Source of the DNA: Verrucomicrobiota bacterium
GTDB taxonomy: Bacteria; Verrucomicrobiota; Verrucomicrobiia; Limisphaerales; JAEYXS01
DNA: 24,881 bases
Direction of reading: 5' to 3'
Assembly (NCBI GenBank): GCA_023431185.1
Contig: JAEYXS010000041.1
Coordinates: 1-24,881 of the forward strand
Shown: piece after piece, positions 6,351-15,173 of the stretch
Layout of the letters: the number at the start of each line of letters is the position of its first letter
Numbering within the stretch: position 1 is the stretch's first letter
Notes under the pieces: generated by a model
Seen by the model: only the letters and a program-made list of their open reading frames with translations
Databases searched by the model: none
What the model was told of the DNA's origin: nothing
Position numbers and translations under genes: made by a program

Positions 6351-8326
6351 TACTGCGTCCGCCCGAACTTCTTCTCCAGCTCCTTATAGCTCATCTCGAT
6401 CAATGTCGGGCGGCCATGCGGACAGGTATAAGGCATGGTGCAGCGGCGCAAGTCATCGACAAGGTTCTGCAACTCCGCCTCGCGCAAGGGATCATTCGCC
6501 TTCACTGCGTGGCGGCAGACCGTCTTCGCGATCATGTCCTCGCCCAGCCGCATCGTATTGATGCTTTGCCCGGCGGCTTTCATCGCGTCCACCAATTCGA
6601 GCGCAAAGCGGCGCGTGTCCTTCACTTTCACGAACGGCGGTAACGCATCCAGCAAAAATGTTTTATCACCGAACTCACTCAAGCCTACGCCAAGTTTGTT
6701 CAACGTCGTCAGTTGATCGCGGACAAACTGGGCGTCACGCGGCGGCAGTTCCACGGTCTCCGGCAGCAGGAGCCGTTGCGAAGGTGCCGGACCGGACTCG
6801 AGCCGTTGCAGCATCTGCTCGTAAAGGATGCGCTCGTGCGCGGCGTGCTGGTCCAGCAGGACCAGGCCCTTGTCCGATTCCAGCACGACATACAGCTTGC
6901 CGATAACACCAACCAAGCGCAGCGGCACGGAGAGCAATGGCCGTGGGCCCGTCGGTTGGGGACTGGCGAGAGTTGATTGCGGTGACGAAGCTAAAGGCGT
7001 GATGAGCGGCGCGACGTGCTCAACTGAACGAACCGGCTCTACCGGAGCGACACGCTGCTCAGACAAAGGAGCATGCGGTTTCTGCACACCGCCAACACTG
7101 CGTTCAATCGGCCAGTCCGCGATGGGCTTGCTCGGCACGGGTACCGGCAGTTTGGGGGCAGACTGCAATTCCAGCGGTGTGGGCAAGGTCAGATGCCTTT
7201 GTTCCGCTTGCGGGATGACTGGTTCAGGTTTCGTGACGGGCTTGGCCTCCGGCGCTTGGCCGGTGCCCGTATGGTACCGCAGCAGAGTCTCGCGGATGGC
7301 CTTGGTCACCAACTGCCGCACATTGCGCTCGCGATGAAACTTCACCTCGCGCTTGGCCGGATGGATATTAACATCCACCTCCGCCGGGTCCACTTCCAGG
7401 AAGAGGCAGCACACCGGGAAGCGCCCCTTCATCAGCGCGTTGTGATAGCCTTCCATCAACGCGTGATTCAGCCCGCGATTCTCCACCGGACGCTGATTCA
7501 CGAAAACATTTTGATCCTCCCGCGTGCTGCGGGAAACGCCAGGCGCACCGATGAAACCCCACAGGCGCAAGGTGGAATCCACCTCCGGCTCATCTTCCAT
7601 CGCCTCACCCGCCGGTGCGAGATGGCCGGTGAAATCCACCGGCAACAATTCGAGGTCACCACCATACAGGGCGCGGAGCCGTTCACCCAAGGCGGTGAGT
7701 TTGGAATCGCCCGTGACGGCCGGATATTGCCAGAGCAGGCGGCCATTGTGCACCAGCGTAAAGGCCACATCCGGCCGCGCCAAGGCGGCGAGGGTGACAT
7801 AGTGTTGGATGTGTGCGCGTTCGGTTTCCTCTGCGCGGAGAAACTTGCGTCGCGCCGGCAGATTGTAGAAAAGCTGCCGCACTTCGATGCTGGTGCCCGG
7901 AGCGCAACCCGCCGCCTTCACTTCCAGGATCTTGCCGCCATTGATGATGATCTGGGTGCCATCGACGGTATCACCTTCGCGTTCACGCGTGGTGAGTGTG
8001 AAACGGCTGACGCTGGCGATGGAGGGCAAGGCCTCACCGCGAAAGCCCATGGTACGGATGGAGGCCAGGTCTTCCGCACGCTGGATTTTGCTGGTGGCAT
8101 GGCGCTCGAGGCACATCAGCGCATCATCCTTGCTCATGCCGATGCCGTCATCCGTGATGCGGACGAGGCTGCGCCCGCCCGCCTGGATCTCGACGTGGAT
8201 GGAGGTCGCCTGGGCATCCAGCGCGTTCTCGACGAGTTCCTTCACCACACTGGAAGGGCGCTCCACCACTTCTCCTGCCGCAATCTGGTTCGCGACATTT
8301 TCGGGCAGGAGACGGATGCGGTTCAT
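6350..8326 (-). CDS. mutL: DNA mismatch repair protein MutL (endonuclease type)
   Basis: A 658-residue MutL. The N-terminal GHKL ATPase has NQIAAGEVVERP with SVVKELVENALDA, DDGIGM and GFRGEALPSIASV. A proline-rich, poorly conserved linker (about residues 370-450) leads to the C-terminal dimerisation domain. That domain carries DQHAAHERILYE, an exact match to the DQHA(x)2E(x)4E metal-binding endonuclease motif. Two accompanying motifs are also present: CRHAVKANDPL, and CPHGRPT near the C-terminus. It is therefore predicted to nick DNA itself and not to need MutH; this is established for the family and inferred here. The start ATG overlaps no other gene and lies 47 bases after the upstream histidine kinase, suggesting co-transcription from that side. 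MutS is not in the window. Confidence 0.96.
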   Translation of the reverse strand: MNRIRLLPENVANQIAAGEVVERPSSVVKELVENALDAQATSIHVEIQAGGRSLVRITDDGIGMSKDDALMCLERHATSKIQRAEDLASIRTMGFRGEALPSIASVSRFTLTTREREGDTVDGTQIIINGGKILEVKAAGCAPGTSIEVRQLFYNLPARRKFLRAEETERAHIQHYVTLAALARPDVAFTLVHNGRLLWQYPAVTGDSKLTALGERLRALYGGDLELLPVDFTGHLAPAGEAMEDEPEVDSTLRLWGFIGAPGVSRSTREDQNVFVNQRPVENRGLNHALMEGYHNALMKGRFPVCCLFLEVDPAEVDVNIHPAKREVKFHRERNVRQLVTKAIRETLLRYHTGTGQAPEAKPVTKPEPVIPQAEQRHLTLPTPLELQSAPKLPVPVPSKPIADWPIERSVGGVQKPHAPLSEQRVAPVEPVRSVEHVAPLITPLASSPQSTLASPQPTGPRPLLSVPLRLVGVIGKLYVVLESDKGLVLLDQHAAHERILYEQMLQRLESGPAPSQRLLLPETVELPPRDAQFVRDQLTTLNKLGVGLSEFGDKTFLLDALPPFVKVKDTRRFALELVDAMKAAGQSINTMRLGEDMIAKTVCRHAVKANDPLREAELQNLVDDLRRCTMPYTCPHGRPTLIEMSYKELEKKFGRTQ

Positions 8327-8373
8327 CGTGAAAAAATGGACGGAACGAAACAGCGGCTCCGGCGGGAAAAGGG

Positions 8374-9474
8374 TTAACGGTTCAACTGGATGGTGAAGGC
8401 GAACACGGCGCCCTTGCCCGGCTCACTGCGGGCCGTGATGATTCCGCGGTGATCCTCGATGATGCGTTTGCAGATGGAGAGACCAAGGCCGGTGCCCTTC
8501 ATCTTGCCGAACGTGGCAAAAGGCTGGAACAACTGCCCGGCGATCTCCGGCGAGATGCCTTTACCAGTGTCCTGCACCTCGGTCAGGATGTCAGTCTCGC
8601 GCACTTGGAAGCGGATGAAAATACGCCCGCCATTGGGCATCTCATCCACAGCGTTGTTGATCAGGTTGTAAAAAACGTGCGTCAGGCGATGCGGATCCAT
8701 GAGCGCCATCACTTTTGGCGGCGGCGTCTCGAAGACAATCTCGACACCCTTCTCCTTCACCTCGGGCACCATCTCATCGATCAGGTGTTTTACAAAACTT
8801 CCGTAGTCCGACCCGGCCAGCACGACTGCTGCCTGGGAGCCACGCGTGAACTCCAGCAGTTCATTGATCATGTTGCTGAGGCGGTCCACCTGCCGCCGGA
8901 TGCGAAAGGCCGCGTTCTTGCGCATCTCGGGCGTGGCCCCGTCCATGTTCACCATCTCGGAGGCGAGGCTGATGACGTTCAGGGGGTTCTTGAAATCATG
9001 TACGATCGACCGGGCAAACCGGCCCACCAGCGTCAACCGCTCCGCCTGCAGCACTTCCTGGATATAATGCCGGTTGAACTCCCGCATACGGAGGCTGAAT
9101 TCCCGCACCAGACTGACGGCCAATTTTGGGGAGTGCTCCAGCACGTTCAGGAGATTATCCCGACGGATAAAAAAAGCCCGGGTATCGGTCTCGGCAGTAG
9201 CGGTGGCAGAGCGAGGCTCTTCATCTAGTACAGCCATCTCCCCGAAGAAGTCGTTTTTCTCGATGCGGGAGAGGACGCGCCGTTCGTTATTCCCCACCAG
9301 CGCAGAGACTTGCACCGCACCTTCGAGCACCACATAGATACCGTCGCCCGGGTCGCCTTCCTTGAAAATCGGCTGGCCAGCCTTGTAAAAGCGAACTTCA
9401 GCCGTCTGGGCCAGAGATTGAAGCTCTTCGGCCAACAAACCGCTGAACTGCTTGTGACGTCTGCCCGGTGCCAT
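8374..9474 (-). CDS. Soluble sensor histidine kinase with N-terminal cyclic-nucleotide-binding domain
   Basis: A 366-residue protein with no transmembrane segment. Residues about 15-125 are a cNMP-binding (CAP_ED-like) domain: GQPIFKEGDPGDGIYVVLEG, then FFGEMAVLDEEPRSATATAE with the phosphate-binding cassette arginine. A helical linker leads to the kinase region. The H-box is RSIVHDFKNPLNVIS with the phospho-accepting His159. The N-box is NLINNAVDEM, the G1 box DTGKGIS and the G2 box GTGLGLSI. No response regulator is encoded nearby, so the output partner is unknown. The sensed ligand is inferred only from the fold; many such domains bind other ligands or none. AAGGG precedes the ATG, and a TTTACC/TAGAAT pair (9506-9511 and 9484-9489) is a possible minus-strand promoter very close to the start. 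mutL follows 47 bases downstream. Confidence 0.93.
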   Translation of the reverse strand: MAPGRRHKQFSGLLAEELQSLAQTAEVRFYKAGQPIFKEGDPGDGIYVVLEGAVQVSALVGNNERRVLSRIEKNDFFGEMAVLDEEPRSATATAETDTRAFFIRRDNLLNVLEHSPKLAVSLVREFSLRMREFNRHYIQEVLQAERLTLVGRFARSIVHDFKNPLNVISLASEMVNMDGATPEMRKNAAFRIRRQVDRLSNMINELLEFTRGSQAAVVLAGSDYGSFVKHLIDEMVPEVKEKGVEIVFETPPPKVMALMDPHRLTHVFYNLINNAVDEMPNGGRIFIRFQVRETDILTEVQDTGKGISPEIAGQLFQPFATFGKMKGTGLGLSICKRIIEDHRGIITARSEPGKGAVFAFTIQLNR

Positions 9475-9526
9475 TCGCCCTTAATTCTAAGACAAGTTTT
9501 GGCCGGGTAAAGCACTTAGTGCCCTC

Positions 9527-9555
9527 TTGACGAAGGACACACCCCTCGCTTATTT
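9527..9555 (+). promoter_or_regulatory. Candidate promoter of the tRNA-His gene
   Basis: TTGACG (9527-9532), a 17-base spacer, then TTATTT (9550-9555). Transcription would start around 9562, about 9 bases upstream of the mature tRNA 5' end. It is divergent from the histidine-kinase gene. Confidence 0.55.
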
Positions 9556-9570
9556 TCCCAAGTCCTGTGC

Positions 9571-9646
9571 GGTGGCTATAGCTCAATGGTAGAGCCCCAG
9601 ATTGTGATTCTGGATGTTGCGGGTTCGAGTCCCGTTGGTCACCCCA
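9571..9646 (+). tRNA. tRNA-His (GTG)
   Basis: A complete 76-nt cloverleaf with encoded CCA. The acceptor arms GTGGCTA and TGGTCAC pair with two G-T wobbles. The first base is the extra 5' G (position -1) opposite C73 that marks tRNA-His for its synthetase. The D stem is GCTC/GAGC and the anticodon stem CCAGA/TCTGG. The anticodon loop TTGTGAT has GTG at 9604-9606. The T arm is GCGGG-TTCGAGT-CCCGT. It has its own promoter and terminator. Confidence 0.97.
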
Positions 9647-9656
9647 TCCTTTTACT

Positions 9657-9691
9657 GGCGGAGTCCCAAGTTGTTGGGATTCCGCCTTTTT
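9657..9691 (+). terminator. Rho-independent terminator of tRNA-His
   Basis: A 13-bp stem (9657-9669 with 9674-9686, one G-T pair) closes a GTTG loop and is followed by five T residues, starting 10 bases after the CCA end. Confidence 0.85.
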
Positions 9692-9715
9692 CGTGGCCTG
9701 GGCAAGTCTGGAGCA

Positions 9716-9750
9716 AGGAAAAACCCGCCACCTGAGGCAGGCGGCGGGTT
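9716..9750 (-). terminator. Rho-independent terminator of the lamin-tail protein gene
   Basis: AACCCGCC...GGCGGGTT (9722-9750) forms a 13-bp stem with one A-C mismatch and an AGG loop. On the minus strand it is followed by TTTTT (plus-strand A residues 9719-9723). It lies 28 bases after the stop of the large minus-strand gene. Confidence 0.75.
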
Positions 9751-9778
9751 GTGAAGGATCAGACTTGTGCCCGGTCGT

Positions 9779-12700
9779 TTATTCCTGCACCACGCGGTAG
9801 AAGCGGATTTCGCTGCTGTTCGCGCTGTTATCTTCCACTTCCATTGTGTCGGAAGTGGGGACAAGAGTGCCGAGCAATACCCAGTTGACGAGGTCGGTGG
9901 AGACTTCGATGCGGTGGGACTTGCCTGCTACCGTGCCGACGAACTGGAAGCGGAACTTGTTGTCCTGCGTCCTCACCGGGGCGGTGATGCCTACCGGACC
10001 GACGATGACGTGCATCGTGGAGGTGGTCAGGGCATCGCCCACGATGGGTTCGGCGACGGCTTTCACGTAGTAGGAGCCCAGCGGGACATTCTGCCAGTTG
10101 AACTGGTAGGGCGCGGAGGTCACCGTCCCGATCAAGGTGTCGTTCGCGTAGAACTTCACGCTCGCGAGGTTGTTGTCCAGACCGGCCACACTCGCCTGCA
10201 AGAGGATCGAGGCGGGCGCGGTGAAGGCGACCTGGCCGAGCGGGACCAGCGTGATGGAGGGAGTCACGTTGCCGGTGATGGCCACGATGTTGGTGGCGCT
10301 CAACCCGGCGTCATCGGTGGCGATGGCCGTCAGGCTGTGTGCGCCCAGAGTGGTCACGCTGACGGATGTCTCATAGGGGGCCGCCGTATCCGTGGCTTGC
10401 AAGGAACCATCCAGGTAGAACTCCACCTGGGTGATGCTGCCGCCGAACTTGGATGCCGTGGCCTGCACCAGGATGTTAGCCGGCACGACCACGTTGGCGA
10501 GTGGCAGTGGCGTGGTGATCTTCACGATCGTCACCGTCTTCGTCGTACCCGGTCCGCCGATCTCCGCCGTATCATTGACGGCCGTGGTGGCACCGTAGCG
10601 GCCCATTTCGCTCAATTGCGTGACAGCGACGTAGTTCAACCCCAACGAGTTGTCGAAACTCGGGAAAGACGGTCCAGCAGGCGAGGCGCCGAAGGTCACA
10701 CCTGCACGGCGGATGCCACCGGCATCGAACAGGTTCACCGCATCACCACCCGTGCTCAGACCGATGCCTGAGCCGGAATAGCTGCCGATCTGCAGACCGG
10801 ACGGCGGTGTCGCCCCGAACCAGGTGTTGAGGAACGTGGCCTTGGTGGTCGGCAGGTCGGCGGTCTCCATGAAGATCACGGATTCGCCCGGTGCGATGTA
10901 AGTCACACCGTTCAAGGCAAGAGCAGCCGCAAAGGAGGCGGAGCTGTCATCCACTTTCCAACCCGTGATGTCGATGGTGCGGGTGCCGGTGTTCGAGATC
11001 TCGAACCAGTCTGCGCCCACCGGGCTGTTGCCGCTGGACCACGGCGCGACTTCCGTGATGACCAGACTGCCCGCCGAGCCGGGAGAGCCGATTTCCACCG
11101 CGCTGTTCAACGCCGTGAAGGCACTGTGACGGCCCACCGCGCTCAATTGCGTGATGGCCGTGGCGTTCAGGCCGACGGTGTTATCAAACGTCGGATACGT
11201 CGGCCCCGCCGGGGAAGCCCCGAAAGTGACTTTGGCCCGCTGGCGGTTGAGGTTGTCATAGAGCACGACGGCATCGCCGCCTGTGCTCAGGCCGATGCCC
11301 GAGCCGGTGTAATTACCGATCTGCAGACCAGTCGGAGCCGTGCCGCCAAACCAGTTGTTGATGAAAGCCGTGCGGGCGGTGTTCAGATCGCTGCTTTCCA
11401 TGAAGATGACCGATTCACCGGGCCCGATGCTGGTGATGCCGTTCAACGCCAGCGCTGCCGCCGGAGATTCCGAACTGTCATCTACTTTCCAACCCTCGAT
11501 GTTCACGGCGCGGGCACCGGTGTTGGAGATCTCAAACCAGTCGGCACCCACCGGGCTGTTGCCGCTGGACCATGGCGCGACTTCCGTGATGATGATGATG
11601 CGCCCCGCTGTGCCCGGGGAACCAATCTCAGCGGCGTCATTCACCGCCCTGAAAGCCTCGTAGAGATTGACCACGCTCAGGCGGCTGATGGTGGTGGTGT
11701 CCAAACCGGCAGCGTTATCAAACGTCGGGAAGGACGGTCCGGCGGGAGAAGCGCCGAACGTGACGCTGGCCTTCCGTGTGCCCGTGCTGTCGTAGAGGTT
11801 CACCGCATCACCACCCGTGCTCAGGCCGATGCCCGAGCCGGAGTAACTGCCGATCTGCAAACCAGCGGGCGGGTTCGCCCCGAACCAGAGCGCCTTGAAG
11901 TTGGCAGCCGTAGTGACGAGATCACTCGTCTCGATGAAGATGACGGATTCACCCGGAGCGATGCTGGTGACACCGTTCAGCGCGAGGGCGGAAGCGAACG
12001 AAGCCGAGCTGTCATCCACCTTCCAGCCGGTGATATCCACGGCGTTCGTGCCGACATTGGTGACCTCGAACCAATCCGCGCCGAGCGGGCTGTTGCCACT
12101 GGACCAAGGCGCGACTTCCGAGATGACCAGGGCGGCGGACAAAGGTGTCTCCACCACCACATCGGTCAAAGTGAGCGTGTAGTTCACAGACTGGTCCGGC
12201 GTAGAGCCCACCGTCGTGTCATCCACATTCACTGTGATGCTGTAGCTGGCCTTGACCTCGAAATCGAGGACCGTGTTGGCCTTGATGAAAAGAGAGGTAT
12301 CGATGATCTCGAAGAACGCGACATCCGCTCCCGTGAGGCTCAACGCATTCACACCCAGACCGTCATCCGTCACCACTATGTCTGCCACTTTCACCCGCGC
12401 CGTGGTGCTGGAATTTTCCGGCGACGAAGTGACGGCATTATTCAACGTGACCGCTGTGGGCGCTGCGTTCGGTCCTGTCGCCGGAGCGTAAACCCAGAGC
12501 TGCGGATGATCGAAATCACCGCCGCCATTCTCGCTCACTACATATAGGACGCCATCGCGGTCCATCGTCAGACCTTCATGCTGCTGTGCCACCACGGAAA
12601 GCGGATTGCCCGGATCGGAAACGATGTTCAGAGTGCTGTAGATCGTGCCGTTGCGGTCGGTGAGGATGATACGCGCGGATTCATGGCTCAGGAGCAGCAT

Positions 12701-14938
12701 GCGATCATAAAACGCTGTGCCCGCGAACGAAGGGATGTTCGAGAGGGCGAACACATCCGCCACATCGCCCAGACCGGTCAGCGCAGGGTCGAACAAGTTC
12801 ACGGAGTTTTGGGTGGTCGGGGAACCATTGCTGGCCGTGCCTGCATCGAAATCAACCGTCGTCTGGAAGATGCCCATGGGGTCGATCTCCTTGAGGACGA
12901 TGAAACCGCCGGTCAGCGGATCGTAGGAGAGACCTTCGGTACCGGTGTTCGGGACGAACGTGCCGATCTTGACCGTCTTTGTTTGCGCGCGGGTCAACGT
13001 GGTGCCAGCGGCATAGGTGAACAGAACCAGTTGGCGGTCGCGTTCTTCGCTCATGACGAACTGGCCGTTGCCCACGTAGGTGATGCCTTCCGGGTCATAG
13101 AATTCCGTGCCTTGGGGACTGCTACCGGCGGGCAGAGTCATGGAGCTGATCAATTGACCCGTCTTGGAGACTTCTACGATGGAGGTGCCGCCATCCGCCG
13201 TGATGAACAACGTGTCCGTGTCCCAGTTGTAAGCCACGCCAGAAGCTTCTTGAGCGAGCAGGCTGATACTATTGGGCGGTGTCGTGCGAGTGGGTTCAGG
13301 CAGATCATAACGCCCGATGCGGACATACATGGATAGGTCGATGGATTTCGGTCCGGCATGGGTCGTGGCCGGTGAGCCGACGTCGGTCGCGCCGCCAGCC
13401 GCTATGCCAGAACCGAATTCTGCGCCCGTAGCGAACGTGTAGCGGGGATTCACCGTGCCGGAAGAGGGTACCCAGATGAGCGCCACCGAGTCAGCCGAAC
13501 CACCAGCGGAGGGACCGGCGTGACCACCCGTGGAGGGCGAGCCATTCGCCTTGGTGAAACCGCCCGCCGCATAACTGAAGAAGAACAGCTCATTACCACC
13601 GCTGTCGAATAGGGAGATGCCGTCGTTTTGACCGAGGCCGGGAGCACTGGCCGACTCGATGACTTGCACCGTATTGGGAAGATTCCACCAGGCACGGAAC
13701 ACGGCCGCCGGAGTAGCGGTGAAGATGATGGATTCACCCGGAGCGATGCTGGTTCCATTGGGTATGATCGCCGCCGCCGCAAAAGACCTCGCATTGTCAT
13801 GCCAGCGATAACCGGAGAGGTTCACGGAGGCGGAACCGTAGTTGTAAAGTTCCCAATAATCGGCCGCACCGGTCGGTTTGTTGGCGCTTTGGTTGGACTG
13901 GATCTCCGTGACCATCAAGGTGAGCGCAGCCACATCGCCGTCGTCGTGCACCGTCACTTGGAACGTTCCGGCAGTCGCACCGGTCGCAGTGGCGGTGATG
14001 ATCGAAGTCTTGCTGCCATCCGGGAAGGAATCATCCACGGCGGTCACATTGAAATTGGCGGAGGCATTCCCGGCCAAAATTGTTACCGTGGCCGGAACTG
14101 TAGCTTCCGTCACGTCGCTGGAGCTGAGGCTGACGACGAGATCCGAAGCCGTGCTGCCAGAACGCGTCACCGTGCCCGTGGCGGCGGGATTGCTGGCGCT
14201 CTCGGAGAAGCTCGCCGGATTGACGCTGACGGTGAGCGTGATGGCTGGAGCCGTAGTGCCCAGGCCAGTAACACCGGGAGAACCGATCTCAGCAGCGCTA
14301 AACGTGGTGACGAACGCACCAAAAGTTCCCGCCACGGCTGCGGTGTAACGGCGGTTCGCCAAGGTGGTGCCGAAGGTGGGGTCGATCACCAGCGCAGCCG
14401 TCGCCGTGCCGCCACCGGAAGCGCCCGCATGACCGCCAGCTGCACCACTACCGTTGGATTGCGTGAAACCGCTGGCCGCGTAGCTGAAGAAGAATATCTC
14501 TGTGCCCGTGTTGTCAAAGAGCGCGATGCCATCGCCTTGGCCCAAGCCCGGTCCGCCCGTGACGACTTTCACCGAATCACTGATACCAAACCAATTGCGG
14601 AAGGTAGCGGCAGAAGCACTGGTGAAAATGATGGATTCCCCGGCGGCGATGGATGTGCCATTGGGGATGGTGACGGCGGCGGCATCCGCCGGATTGCGGC
14701 TATCGTCATCCCATTTCCAGTTGCTCAAATCTACTGCCGTATCGCCCACATTGGTCAGTTCCCAGTAATCCGCGCCCGGCGAGCTGGAGGCCTGATTGGA
14801 CTGGATCTCGGTGAGAACCAGCCGCTCATTCAGCGGTGTGACCGCCTGAGCGGTGGGCAGAAAGACTAAGGCGGCGGTCAATGCACCGCAGAAGCGGAGG
14901 AACCGGCATGGTCCGGCGTGGTTGAACAAGGATTTCAT
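9779..14938 (-). CDS. Very large secreted protein with five lamin-tail domains and an SdiA-regulated-like propeller
   Basis: A 1719-residue protein with a Sec signal peptide (residues 1-32, hydrophobic core ALTAALVFLP, then TAQA). Domains in order: lamin-tail (LTD) 1 (about 38-225); a Calx-beta-like segment (about 230-335); LTD2 (about 338-525); a beta-propeller of the SdiA-regulated type (about 535-820), with DPEGITYV, GTEGLSYDPLTGGFIVLKE and QHEGLTMDRDGVLYVVSENG; a cadherin-like domain (about 825-925); three tandem LTDs (about 933-1110, 1111-1288, 1289-1460), each with EVAPWSSGNSP and GWKVDDSS; two bacterial Ig-like domains of the VEFYLDG/VKFYAND type (about 1465-1640); and a C-terminal domain with HRIEVSTDLVNW (about 1645-1719). 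LTDs occur in secreted bacterial proteins, often with nucleases or esterases, but no hydrolase domain was recognised here. A surface-binding or matrix role is inference. It is monocistronic, with a terminator at 9716-9750. No clear ribosome-binding site was seen. Confidence 0.92.
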   Translation of the reverse strand: MKSLFNHAGPCRFLRFCGALTAALVFLPTAQAVTPLNERLVLTEIQSNQASSSPGADYWELTNVGDTAVDLSNWKWDDDSRNPADAAAVTIPNGTSIAAGESIIFTSASAATFRNWFGISDSVKVVTGGPGLGQGDGIALFDNTGTEIFFFSYAASGFTQSNGSGAAGGHAGASGGGTATAALVIDPTFGTTLANRRYTAAVAGTFGAFVTTFSAAEIGSPGVTGLGTTAPAITLTVSVNPASFSESASNPAATGTVTRSGSTASDLVVSLSSSDVTEATVPATVTILAGNASANFNVTAVDDSFPDGSKTSIITATATGATAGTFQVTVHDDGDVAALTLMVTEIQSNQSANKPTGAADYWELYNYGSASVNLSGYRWHDNARSFAAAAIIPNGTSIAPGESIIFTATPAAVFRAWWNLPNTVQVIESASAPGLGQNDGISLFDSGGNELFFFSYAAGGFTKANGSPSTGGHAGPSAGGSADSVALIWVPSSGTVNPRYTFATGAEFGSGIAAGGATDVGSPATTHAGPKSIDLSMYVRIGRYDLPEPTRTTPPNSISLLAQEASGVAYNWDTDTLFITADGGTSIVEVSKTGQLISSMTLPAGSSPQGTEFYDPEGITYVGNGQFVMSEERDRQLVLFTYAAGTTLTRAQTKTVKIGTFVPNTGTEGLSYDPLTGGFIVLKEIDPMGIFQTTVDFDAGTASNGSPTTQNSVNLFDPALTGLGDVADVFALSNIPSFAGTAFYDRMLLLSHESARIILTDRNGTIYSTLNIVSDPGNPLSVVAQQHEGLTMDRDGVLYVVSENGGGDFDHPQLWVYAPATGPNAAPTAVTLNNAVTSSPENSSTTARVKVADIVVTDDGLGVNALSLTGADVAFFEIIDTSLFIKANTVLDFEVKASYSITVNVDDTTVGSTPDQSVNYTLTLTDVVVETPLSAALVISEVAPWSSGNSPLGADWFEVTNVGTNAVDITGWKVDDSSASFASALALNGVTSIAPGESVIFIETSDLVTTAANFKALWFGANPPAGLQIGSYSGSGIGLSTGGDAVNLYDSTGTRKASVTFGASPAGPSFPTFDNAAGLDTTTISRLSVVNLYEAFRAVNDAAEIGSPGTAGRIIIITEVAPWSSGNSPVGADWFEISNTGARAVNIEGWKVDDSSESPAAALALNGITSIGPGESVIFMESSDLNTARTAFINNWFGGTAPTGLQIGNYTGSGIGLSTGGDAVVLYDNLNRQRAKVTFGASPAGPTYPTFDNTVGLNATAITQLSAVGRHSAFTALNSAVEIGSPGSAGSLVITEVAPWSSGNSPVGADWFEISNTGTRTIDITGWKVDDSSASFAAALALNGVTYIAPGESVIFMETADLPTTKATFLNTWFGATPPSGLQIGSYSGSGIGLSTGGDAVNLFDAGGIRRAGVTFGASPAGPSFPSFDNSLGLNYVAVTQLSEMGRYGATTAVNDTAEIGGPGTTKTVTIVKITTPLPLANVVVPANILVQATASKFGGSITQVEFYLDGSLQATDTAAPYETSVSVTTLGAHSLTAIATDDAGLSATNIVAITGNVTPSITLVPLGQVAFTAPASILLQASVAGLDNNLASVKFYANDTLIGTVTSAPYQFNWQNVPLGSYYVKAVAEPIVGDALTTSTMHVIVGPVGITAPVRTQDNKFRFQFVGTVAGKSHRIEVSTDLVNWVLLGTLVPTSDTMEVEDNSANSSEIRFYRVVQE
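10555..12140 (-). repeat. Three tandem ~532-bp repeats inside the large gene (LTD3-LTD5)
   Basis: Three adjacent units with a period of about 532 bases encode LTD5 (about 10555-11067), LTD4 (about 11068-11600) and LTD3 (about 11601-12135). Marker phrases recur at that spacing: 'ggcgcgacttccg(t/a)gatga' near 11043, 11575 and 12107, and the 'caccgggctgttgcc(g/a)ctggacca' block just before each. Protein identity between units is high (EVAPWSSGNSP, LSTGGDAV, VTFGASPAGP in all three), indicating recent internal duplication. Confidence 0.85.
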
Positions 14939-15046
14939 GTCGCGCGTGATGTGTGATTGGCTTTTAACTGCCAGGAATTCCCGCGGCCCGCATGATCATG
15001 AGAACCATCAACGCGCCGGGAAAATCCCGAACCGATAGAATGCTAG

Positions 15047-15157
15047 CTATCGTCCGGGCAACAAGTGGGGCAGTGTGAAGATGAGGTTACGGAACGGCGA
15101 CGAATTGAAGAATCGTGAGTAAAAGGCGAGGACGACGGCGATAACGAAGACGATCAC
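15047..15157 (-). CDS. Possible 36-residue hydrophobic peptide
   Basis: Starting at a GTG (15155-15157), 17 bases after the HNH stop codon on the same strand, a short frame encodes MIVFVIAVVLAFYSRFFNSS, then PFRNLIFTLPHLLPGR and a stop. One membrane helix followed by a basic/aromatic tail is a plausible small membrane protein. The frame also stays open upstream without an ATG, and there is no clear ribosome-binding site, so this is a tentative call. It could be the downstream partner of the HNH gene or a chance frame. Confidence 0.3.
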   Translation of the reverse strand: MIVFVIAVVLAFYSRFFNSSPFRNLIFTLPHLLPGR

Positions 15158-15173
15158 GATGCGGAAAATTCCG

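Noticed and set aside
7073..8377. Long plus-strand frame (434 codons) opposite mutL
   Set aside because: Antisense of mutL, which has all diagnostic motifs; GC-rich codon bias keeps the complementary frame open.
8374..9474. Two-component operon with a response regulator
   Set aside because: No receiver-domain gene is present in the neighbourhood; the downstream gene is mutL.
11126..12547. Plus-strand frame (473 codons) opposite the lamin-tail gene
   Set aside because: It is an antisense shadow with an R/D/H-rich translation and repeats at the same period as the real gene.
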